6,574 nucleotides of DNA from Deltaproteobacteria bacterium (lineage in GTDB: Bacteria > Myxococcota_A > UBA9160 > SMWR01). The notes below the pieces were generated by a model that saw only the letters and a program-made list of their open reading frames with translations, was not told the origin of the DNA and did not search any database. The number at the start of each line of letters is the position of its first letter. The stretch's first letter is position 1. Made by a program: the position numbers and the translations under genes. Positions 1 through 5,140 of the stretch are shown piece after piece. The stretch spans positions 1-6,574 of the forward strand of contig JAJDAM010000039.1 of NCBI GenBank assembly GCA_029261905.1, read 5' to 3'.

Positions 1-534
1 CCCGAGGGAGTGCGGAAAACGGATCTCGTTGAGCAATTCGATGCTGTCGCCGCGTCCGACACCCTGGGTGGTCGTGGCCCACTCGCCAACACCATCGCAG
101 GTCAGGATCGCCGCTTCTTCGAACGGTGACGGCAAGAAGGCCGACGCCGCGTGAGACTGGTGGTGTTCCGCGAACAATACTTCGCCGTCGAACCCGAGCT
201 TTTCCCGAATCATGTTCGGAACCCAGAGCTTTTCTTTGAGCCAGATCGGGATCGATTTGGTGAACGACGGAAGTGACTTGGGAAACGTCGCGATGTAGGT
301 CATCAGAATCCGTTCGAATTTCACGAACGGCTTGTCGTAGAACACGACGTAGTCGATGTCTTCGATCGTCAGGCCCGCCTCTTCGAGGCAGTACTTCACG
401 GCTTCCGCCGGCAGAGCGGGGTCGTGACGGATGCGAGTGAACCGCTCCTCGTGAGCCGCGGCGATGAGCTTGCCATCCACTAACAGCGCCGCCGCCGAGT
501 CGTGATAGAAACACGATAGTCCGAGGATTTTCAC
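1..534 (-). CDS. Carbamoyltransferase, NodU/TobZ family (N-terminal part, cut by window edge)
   Basis: Family members transfer a carbamoyl group from carbamoyl phosphate, through carbamoyl-adenylate, to a hydroxyl on a sugar or secondary metabolite in the cytoplasm. The 178 visible residues are the start of the Kae1-like domain. They open KILGLSCFYHDSAAALL, followed by EERFTR at 28-33. The metal-site region HHQSHAA is at 124-130 (H124, H125, H128) and CDGVGEW at 146-152. The start is GTG at 534, with Shine-Dalgarno GGAGAG at 543-538; the frame is open from there to the window edge. The rest of this domain and the C-terminal carbamoyltransferase domain lie outside the window. It follows the small membrane gene in the same direction and probably shares its promoter. 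Beside export genes, decoration of an exopolysaccharide is plausible, but the substrate is inference. Family assignment is very secure. Confidence 0.95.
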   Translation of the reverse strand, partial: MKILGLSCFYHDSAAALLVDGKLIAAAHEERFTRIRHDPALPAEAVKYCLEEAGLTIEDIDYVVFYDKPFVKFERILMTYIATFPKSLPSFTKSIPIWLKEKLWVPNMIREKLGFDGEVLFAEHHQSHAASAFLPSPFEEAAILTCDGVGEWATTTQGVGRGDSIELLNEIRFPHSLG

Positions 535-537
535 TCG

Positions 538-543
538 CTCTCC
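538..543 (-). promoter_or_regulatory. Ribosome binding site fixing the GTG start of the carbamoyltransferase
   Basis: The minus strand reads GGAGAG, then CGA, then GTG. This supports the non-ATG start at 534, where the conserved KILGLSCFYHDSAAA motif begins at the second codon. Confidence 0.75.
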
Positions 544-592
544 AATTTCTGATCGTTCGCCGGTGGTGCCGCCAAGGATGATCTGGCTGTGA

Positions 593-650
593 ACGCGTTG
601 TTGTTCAAGCGTGTTGTCTACGCGTTGTTGTTTACGCGTTGTCGTTTACG
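593..650. repeat. Degenerate 14-bp tandem repeat, four units
   Basis: On the minus strand the units are CGTAAACGACAACG (650-637), CGTAAACAACAACG (636-623), CGTAGACAACACG (622-610, one base short) and CTTGAACAACAACG (609-596), followed by a partial CGTTC (595-591). The array begins at the stop codon of the small membrane protein (TAA at 648-646) and fills about half of the gap before the carbamoyltransferase. The period is not a multiple of three and no reading frame runs through it. It is not a hairpin and not a CRISPR array (no spacers). Function unknown; slippage-prone spacer DNA is the simplest reading. Confidence 0.8.
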
Positions 651-909
651 AAAGAAGCTTGGCTCGTTCGAGATCCGGTTCTGTTGTGTCCGCATCGCGC
701 CACGCCGAGCCAGCGGCCTTCAGGCCCCTCTTTCCGAGCAGGTCGGCTCGACCAATGAACAATACGATCGCGACGGGACCAATGAGAATCGCATACGTAA
801 AGACCAGCAGCATCAGCGTCTGCACGTATCCGAAGCGTCCCGCAATCGCCATCCAGCCGTTGAGCAGACGTCGACCCAGGCCCGGGCTCGATTCTTCAGC
901 ATCGGACAT
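646..909 (-). CDS. Small single-helix membrane protein upstream of carbamoyltransferase
   Basis: 87 residues. An acidic/glycine-rich N-terminus (1-12) is followed by an amphipathic basic stretch (13-28). One strongly hydrophobic segment spans about 29-52 and carries an internal Gly-Pro (44-45). The C-terminal tail is charged and soluble (53-87), starting GRADLLGKR. The start is ATG at 909 with GGAGAG at 920-915, five bases away. Small membrane proteins of unknown role commonly sit beside NodU-type carbamoyltransferases (SxtJ-like and DUF5989 neighbours). The pattern of Gly-Arg-Phe-Gly, one helix with Gly-Pro, then Gly-Arg-x-Asp-x-Leu and Ser-x-Trp resembles the C-terminal part of SxtJ-like proteins, though this is from memory of the pattern, not a search. 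It may anchor the transferase or its substrate at the membrane (inference). Confidence 0.72.
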   Translation of the reverse strand: MSDAEESSPGLGRRLLNGWMAIAGRFGYVQTLMLLVFTYAILIGPVAIVLFIGRADLLGKRGLKAAGSAWRDADTTEPDLERAKLLS

Positions 910-996
910 CGGTTCTCTCCATGTTTTTCACAGTGTTCCTCGGTTCGCTGCGTGCATCAGTAAAGCCCAAACGAGGCCGGTTTTCGGCGGCCACAA

Positions 997-1012
997 TGCC
1001 AGAAACATGCCA
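997..1012 (-). promoter_or_regulatory. Putative sigma-54 (-24/-12) promoter for the carbamoyltransferase operon
   Basis: The minus strand reads TGGCATG-TTTC-TGGCA against the consensus TGGCACG-N4-TTGCW. Ten of twelve specified positions match. The invariant GG (1011-1010) and GC (999-998) have the correct ten-base spacing. Transcription would begin near 986, giving a leader of about 77 bases before the ATG at 909. A sigma-54 activator is encoded just beyond, at 1351. The match is seen directly; promoter function is inferred. Confidence 0.55.
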
Positions 1013-1060
1013 CTGGCGCCCTTCGGCTCCGAGCGATGGGTTTGGAGGGGGCGATTATCC

Positions 1061-1083
1061 CGTAGCTCACCGAATATGCTACG
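1061..1083. promoter_or_regulatory. Perfect dyad CGTAGC-N11-GCTACG, possible activator site
   Basis: A six-base perfect inverted repeat with an 11-base spacer. Its centre lies about 86 bases upstream of the predicted leftward sigma-54 start, within the usual range for enhancer-binding-protein sites. About one such dyad is expected by chance in a gap this long, so it is only a candidate. Confidence 0.3.
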
Positions 1084-1102
1084 CAAGATTAGTCGCCAAA
1101 TG

Positions 1103-1118
1103 AGGAACTTTCGTTCCT
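1103..1118. promoter_or_regulatory. Perfect dyad AGGAAC-TTTC-GTTCCT, possible activator site
   Basis: A compact 16-base inverted repeat in the AT-rich patch. It is centred about 125 bases upstream of the predicted leftward sigma-54 start and about 240 bases upstream of the regulator gene. It could be an upstream activating sequence for the neighbouring NtrC-type regulator. It is not followed by a U-tract close enough to act as a terminator, and no rightward gene ends before it. Confidence 0.35.
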
Positions 1119-1128
1119 ATCGGAGAAT

Positions 1129-1149
1129 TTTTCTTCCCAAAGAAGGAAA
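1129..1149 (+). promoter_or_regulatory. Imperfect dyad TTTTCTTC-N5-GAAGGAAA
   Basis: Eight-base arms with one mismatch, which becomes a G-U pair in plus-strand RNA, around the loop CCAAA. It could be a further activator half-site pair or a leader hairpin if transcription of the rightward operon begins upstream. It has no terminator-like U-tract after the stem. Confidence 0.25.
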
Positions 1150-1208
1150 TCTATTTCACACTGTTGGCCCCAGCGGACGATGTCGGACGAGGCACGTTTG
1201 AGCGATGG

Positions 1209-1225
1209 CTCGGTTTGAACCCGAG
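1209..1225. promoter_or_regulatory. 17-bp near-palindrome, possible operator
   Basis: CTCGGTTTGAACCCGAG pairs at seven of eight positions about a central G (1217). It lies 126 bases before the regulator's start codon. Its size and symmetry suit a dimeric helix-turn-helix protein, but nothing identifies the binder. It resembles a tRNA T-arm only superficially. Confidence 0.25.
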
Positions 1226-1350
1226 TGTGGCGAGGCGACTGGGGTGAGGCAGAAGCGAGTGGCGCGACACCTGAATTGCGGGTCCCCGCGGGAAAATCTC
1301 TTGTGGCTCCCTCTGGTTAGGGGCGAGTTGGCCGGAATGAGGAACGACTG

Positions 1351-2772
1351 ATGGCTGAGCGGTTTCGAGTCCTGGTGATCGATGACGATCCGGGTGTGCG
1401 GGATTACATGGAGGCGCTCGTTTCGCGTCAGGGATACAACGTATTTGCGGTCGCAGACGGCGAGGAGGCACTTCGCACACTCGATCGCACCAAGCCCGAT
1501 CTGGTCACGCTCGATGTGGTGCTTCCGGGAATGGACGGCCTGGAGACACTTCACCAGCTCAAACAAAAACTTCCCGAGGTCCCCGTCGTGATGCTGTCGG
1601 GCCACGGCCAGGCGCGAAACATCGTCGAGGCGATGCGACGGGGCGCATCGGATTTCCTGCGCAAGCCGTTCGAAGTCGAGGAACTCGAACTCGCGTTCGG
1701 CAAGGCGTTGGAAAAGCGCGCGCTCAAGCAAGAGGTCGAGCGGCTCCGCGGACGGACGCGCTCGGAAGCCGAGTTCATGATGTTGGCTGGGGACAGCCAG
1801 AAGATGAGAGAGATCCGCGACATCGTCGAGCAGGTCGCGGACACCGACATCACGGTGTTGGTGCGGGGCGACAGCGGCACCGGCAAAGAGGTCGTTGCCC
1901 GACAGCTCTATCAACTCTCGGGACGTCGCGACAAGCCGTTCGTCAAGGTCAACTGTGCGGCGCTTCCGTCGGAGTTGTTGGAAAGTGAGTTGTTCGGCTT
2001 CGAGAAGGGCGCGTTCACAGGCGCTCAGAAACGCAAGCTCGGGAAGTTCGAGTACGCGAACCACGGGACGATATTCCTCGACGAGATCAGCGAGATGCAC
2101 CCGTCCCTCCAGGCCAAGTTGCTGCAGGTCCTACAAGACGGCGAGTTCTCCCGGCTCGGAAGCGAGAGTGATGTCCATGTCGACACGCGAATCATCGCCG
2201 CGACCAATCGCAACCTCGAAGAGGCCGTGGCGGACGGCAGTTTCCGCGAAGACCTCTACTACCGGCTGAACGTGGTCACGGTTCACCTGCCTCCACTCCG
2301 CGAACGGAAGGATTCGATTCCGCTATTGATCGATCAATTCCTGCAGAAGAACAACGAGCAGTACAACAAATCTCTCACACACCTGAACCCGGAAACCATG
2401 GAGGCCCTTCAGCGCTACGACTGGCCGGGGAACATTCGCGAGCTGGAAAACATGATTCGTCGAATGGTGGTATTAGGCAACGAGCAGGCAGTGATCGACG
2501 AAATCGAGCAGCTGTCCCAAAGGAGTGGTGCGAGCGAAGAAGTCAAGGATTCCCTGGACCTCGATGCGCTGGGTGCCGATTTCTCGAGTGAGCAAGGGAT
2601 CGACCTAAAGCGAATCTCCCGGCGTGCCGCTCAGCTAGCCGAAAAGCGGGTGATCGAGCGTGTTCTGGAACAAACACGCTGGAATCGCAAGGAAGCTGCC
2701 GAGAGGCTGCAGATCAGCTACAAGGCTCTGCTCTACAAAATGAAGGAGAACGGTCTCAGTGACAGGCGCTGA
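1351..2772 (+). CDS. NtrC-family sigma-54-dependent response regulator
   Basis: 473 residues with the full classical architecture. The receiver domain (about 5-125) has the acidic pocket D11/D12, phospho-acceptor D55, S83 and K105. The AAA+ sigma-54 activation domain (about 145-385) has Walker A GDSGTGKE (173-180), GAFTGA (220-225), which contacts sigma-54, Walker B IFLDE (241-245), and FREDLYYRLNV with its arginines. A Fis-type HTH occupies about 431-469, ending ISYKALLYKMKENGL. Once phosphorylated by a partner kinase it should bind upstream sites and drive ATP-dependent opening of sigma-54 promoters. The ATG start has GAGGA at 1339-1343. It heads the export operon, so control of exopolysaccharide genes is likely. 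No sensor kinase is visible. The HTH looks more like generic deltaproteobacterial NtrC proteins than the PEP-CTERM regulator PrsR, from memory only. Confidence 0.97.
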   Translation: MAERFRVLVIDDDPGVRDYMEALVSRQGYNVFAVADGEEALRTLDRTKPDLVTLDVVLPGMDGLETLHQLKQKLPEVPVVMLSGHGQARNIVEAMRRGASDFLRKPFEVEELELAFGKALEKRALKQEVERLRGRTRSEAEFMMLAGDSQKMREIRDIVEQVADTDITVLVRGDSGTGKEVVARQLYQLSGRRDKPFVKVNCAALPSELLESELFGFEKGAFTGAQKRKLGKFEYANHGTIFLDEISEMHPSLQAKLLQVLQDGEFSRLGSESDVHVDTRIIAATNRNLEEAVADGSFREDLYYRLNVVTVHLPPLRERKDSIPLLIDQFLQKNNEQYNKSLTHLNPETMEALQRYDWPGNIRELENMIRRMVVLGNEQAVIDEIEQLSQRSGASEEVKDSLDLDALGADFSSEQGIDLKRISRRAAQLAEKRVIERVLEQTRWNRKEAAERLQISYKALLYKMKENGLSDRR

Positions 2773-2790
2773 ACGCCAAATTCGGAAGAC

Positions 2791-2795
2791 GGGAG
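2791..2795 (+). promoter_or_regulatory. Ribosome binding site deciding the export lipoprotein start
   Basis: GGGAG lies five bases before the ATG at 2801. The alternative is a GTG at 2759 inside the end of the regulator gene, with AAGGAG at 2743-2748 ten bases upstream. It would add 14 residues before the lipoprotein signal peptide. The ATG has the better spacing and gives a normal-length signal peptide. Confidence 0.6.
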
Positions 2796-2800
2796 TTTGG

Positions 2801-3409
2801 ATGCACGGTCGAGGGGTTGCGGCGAGCTGCGTGCTCGCGTTGGTGGCATTCGCGGGCCTGATGGCCTGCGGCGGACGCGTGATCAGTCCTTCCCCCCCGG
2901 ACCCGGATCCGATGACTCGCGAGAACTACGTCATCGGGGTTCAGGATCTCGTGGGCGTCTCTGTTTGGAAGAACCCGGAGCTGAGTGTCAGCGGGACCGT
3001 GCGCAACGATGGAAAGATCTCTGTCCCGCTCATCGACGATGTGCGGGCAGAGGGTTTGACGGCAATGGAACTCAAGGAAGTCATCACGCGAGAGCTTTCC
3101 GAGTTCATCAGTGCACCCGATGTCACCGTGATCATCGAGGAAATGCGCAGCCAGTCGGTCAACTTGATCGGCGCTGTGAGCCGAAGTGGGCGTCTTCCCC
3201 TAGGGCGCGATCTTCGGGTACTGGACGCGATCATTTCGATGGGCGGCTTCGCCCCGTTCGCGGACAAGAGCAATGTGCAGATCGTCAGGCAGATGGAAGA
3301 CGGTACCGAAGAAACCTATCGGTTCGACTACGACGCCTATGCCAAGGGCAAAGCACCCGGCACCAACATCGTGCTTCGCAATGGCGACACGATCATCGTT
3401 ACCGAGTAG
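2801..3409 (+). CDS. Polysaccharide export (OPX, Wza-like) outer-membrane lipoprotein, short form
   Basis: 202 residues from the preferred ATG. A lipoprotein signal peptide ends in the lipobox LMAC (20-23), so C23 should be lipidated; the next residues are Gly-Gly, compatible with outer-membrane sorting. The polysaccharide export (PES) domain spans about 43-114 (YVIGVQDLVGVSVWKNPE to PDVTVIIEE). A single SLBB domain spans about 119-201, with VLDAIISMGGF at 140-150 and the closing NGDTIIV. The protein ends right after SLBB, whereas E. coli Wza (about 380 residues) has further domains and an outer-membrane-spanning helix. It should line the periplasmic part of the export channel, meeting the chain-length protein below and needing a separate pore above. 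The neighbouring beta-barrel and Wzz genes fit this. A GTG start at 2759 would overlap the regulator's 3' end. Confidence 0.94.
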   Translation: MHGRGVAASCVLALVAFAGLMACGGRVISPSPPDPDPMTRENYVIGVQDLVGVSVWKNPELSVSGTVRNDGKISVPLIDDVRAEGLTAMELKEVITRELSEFISAPDVTVIIEEMRSQSVNLIGAVSRSGRLPLGRDLRVLDAIISMGGFAPFADKSNVQIVRQMEDGTEETYRFDYDAYAKGKAPGTNIVLRNGDTIIVTE

Positions 3410-3411
3410 CG

Positions 3412-3429
3412 AGATCTTGGGGGAGATCT
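3412..3429 (+). promoter_or_regulatory. Small hairpin carrying the beta-barrel gene's Shine-Dalgarno
   Basis: AGATCT (3412-3417) and AGATCT (3424-3429) pair around the loop TGGGGG. The ribosome site GGGAG (3421-3425) spans the loop and the second arm, five bases before the ATG at 3431. The structure is visible; whether it folds or modulates translation is inference. Confidence 0.35.
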
Positions 3430-3430
3430 G

Positions 3431-5119
3431 ATGTTGGCGCGCGCACTATGGATCTTGATGGCGACAGCCTGGGCGTATCCCGCCCTGGCGGTAGACGTCG
3501 ATCTCTCCGTGAATGCGTCGGGTCAGTACGACACGAACGTCGTACGAACCGACAGTGGTGAGAAAGGCGACTTCTCCTTTCGCATCGGGCCGAGAATCGC
3601 GCTGCGCGATCAGATCGGGAAGTTTCAGTACAACGTTCACTACGTACCGAACTACCAGAAGTTCGTTCAGCAGGACGAGTTCGACAAACTCAGCCACTTT
3701 GCGGGCGCAGTCCTGGACTACCAACTCGGAAACAAGACGAGTTTCACATTCACCGAACGTTTTCAACTGACGCAGTCGGTCAATCAGCAATCACTGGGTA
3801 GCGACGGCGACAGTACCAACGTCGAGGTGGAACCCGAGACGCAACGCGGCGACGTATATATCAACAACGCAAATTTCGTCGCGCGCCACATCTTCACGCC
3901 GCGCACGTCCGGGCAGTTCTCGCTGACCCACGAGTACTTCGATTCGGACAACACCAACTCGAGCCGCAACACGAGCCTGGCTGGCTTGACCAGCCTGAGC
4001 TACGCGGTCGGGGCCCGCGATCGGGTGGGTCTCGGGGGCGGAGTGACCTGGCAGCAGTTCGAGGGGACCCGGGGGCAACCCGCTTCGGATACCTACACGT
4101 ACCGGCTGTTCGTGAGCTGGCTGCACAATTTTGGTGAGAACACGGTGTTCAGCATCCGTGGCGGCCCCGCACTGATCACGACCCAGCAGGATGCGCCGGA
4201 TCCGGAAGGGATCGGAACGCGGTATCCGCACCTGGTCGTTGCCCAGGCGGGCACCGTGAATCAGGTGTATGCCCAACTGGGTCTCGAAACGCCGGCTGTG
4301 GTGACGGGCCTGATGGGCAACCCCAACAACCCGATCGCTCCCGGCCAGATCATCCCAGCGGGAAGTCTTCTGGTTCCCGATGAAGATACGTGCATGTTCG
4401 TAACGGTTTCGAGCGCGACGGGACTGACGCCCGCCAGTTGTCCGTACTCCAGAATCGCGCGGCCCGGACAGAATGCCAACAACGACGCATTCATTGCGGC
4501 CGTGCAATCGCAAATCATCGCGCCGGACCCGACGATGGCAGGGGGATTGGTCAACTTCACGTTTCCACCTGGAGCCGATTCGGGGACCACCGACGATTCG
4601 TCGATCACCTATTTCGGCGAGGTCAGCCTGACGCACAACTGGTCGGCGAAGCTGCTGTCCTCGTTGGCCTACAGCCGCTCCGACAGCGCCGCGACGAGCC
4701 TCGGTTCGAGCACCGTTGCGGACCGCGTGACCTTCGAGACGAAGTGGGAGGCGTCCCGGAAGCTGAGCCTGGCCCTGCGAGCCGACTGGTTGCAGCGCAA
4801 GAGCGCAAACGATCTCAGCAACACCTTCCGGCTCGTCAATCCCATGACGAATGTGACCGCGATGGCCAGCGAATCTGGGAGGGGAGTGGCCTACACGGGG
4901 GGCCTGTTCGACACGACCACCGATAACGCCATCGATACGACCTACTATAGTGCGTCCGCAAGAGCTCAATACCGCCTCACGCGTCGAGTGACGCTGTCGG
5001 CGAGGCTCACCTACCAGAAACAGGACACCAACAACGCGTCGACGACGTCGAACTCGAACTTCGGCGACTTCATTGGCTTCGTGGGTGTTCGCTACGATCT
5101 AGATCCACTTCATTTCTAG
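3431..5119 (+). CDS. Outer-membrane beta-barrel protein of the polysaccharide export operon
   Basis: 562 residues. The signal peptide is 1-20, with likely cleavage at ALA-VD. The mature protein is a series of alternating polar/hydrophobic strands, with aromatic residues such as YNVHYVPNYQKF and TFTERFQL, and Asp/Asn/Ser/Thr-rich turns. The last strand ends in Phe (DLDPLHF), the usual outer-membrane assembly signal. Strand-like sequence is interrupted by about 136 residues (254-389) rich in Pro, Gly and Ala with the only two cysteines noted, C321 and C337. It lies 21 bp after the OPX gene and 21 bp before wzz. It probably completes outer-membrane passage, like the Wzp barrels paired with Myxococcus OPX proteins. 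Beta-barrel proteins of PEP-CTERM/exosortase exopolysaccharide clusters are an alternative match. The barrel call is secure; the transport role is inferred from context. Confidence 0.86.
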   Translation: MLARALWILMATAWAYPALAVDVDLSVNASGQYDTNVVRTDSGEKGDFSFRIGPRIALRDQIGKFQYNVHYVPNYQKFVQQDEFDKLSHFAGAVLDYQLGNKTSFTFTERFQLTQSVNQQSLGSDGDSTNVEVEPETQRGDVYINNANFVARHIFTPRTSGQFSLTHEYFDSDNTNSSRNTSLAGLTSLSYAVGARDRVGLGGGVTWQQFEGTRGQPASDTYTYRLFVSWLHNFGENTVFSIRGGPALITTQQDAPDPEGIGTRYPHLVVAQAGTVNQVYAQLGLETPAVVTGLMGNPNNPIAPGQIIPAGSLLVPDEDTCMFVTVSSATGLTPASCPYSRIARPGQNANNDAFIAAVQSQIIAPDPTMAGGLVNFTFPPGADSGTTDDSSITYFGEVSLTHNWSAKLLSSLAYSRSDSAATSLGSSTVADRVTFETKWEASRKLSLALRADWLQRKSANDLSNTFRLVNPMTNVTAMASESGRGVAYTGGLFDTTTDNAIDTTYYSASARAQYRLTRRVTLSARLTYQKQDTNNASTTSNSNFGDFIGFVGVRYDLDPLHF

Positions 5120-5140
5120 GGAGCTACGCAGAATTCCGTA

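Larger units (their letters stand above)
910..1350. other. Divergent intergenic control region (441 bp)
   Basis: No convincing protein gene was found on either strand. The region separates the leftward carbamoyltransferase operon from the rightward regulator/export operon, so both promoters should lie here. It holds a leftward sigma-54 promoter match (997-1012), dyads at 1061-1083, 1103-1118, 1129-1149 and 1209-1225, and an AT-rich patch around 1084-1160 that contrasts with the GC-rich flanks. No good sigma-70 promoter was found for the rightward operon; TATGCT at 1075-1080 is -10-like but lacks a recognisable -35 element. A 48-codon open frame (1205-1351) ends on the regulator's start codon and is treated under findings. 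Confidence 0.7.

Noticed and set aside
611..1201. 196-codon plus-strand open frame across the small membrane gene and the intergenic region
   Set aside because: Begins inside the tandem repeat, has Arg/Ser/Pro-rich random composition and runs antisense to a gene with a good ribosome site and membrane helix.
1211..1223. tRNA T-arm-like GGTTTGAACCC
   Set aside because: No matching acceptor stem, anticodon arm or D-arm around it; better explained as part of the 17-bp near-palindrome.
1260..1280. Rightward TGGCGC...TTGC resembling a sigma-54 promoter for the regulator operon
   Set aside because: The GG and GC elements are five bases too far apart, a spacing sigma-54 does not tolerate.
1100..1345. 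Nine-base direct repeat ATGAGGAAC at 1100-1108 and 1337-1345
   Set aside because: The second copy overlaps the regulator's ribosome site, and a nine-base repeat in a gap of this size is not improbable by chance.
1156..2100. 314-codon minus-strand open frame opposite the regulator
   Set aside because: It lies opposite a gene with every expected NtrC motif; long antisense frames are normal in GC-rich DNA, and its residues show no family pattern.
3791..4969. 392-codon minus-strand open frame opposite the beta-barrel
   Set aside because: Arg/Gly/His-rich composition typical of an antisense shadow; the plus strand has a signal peptide and barrel pattern.
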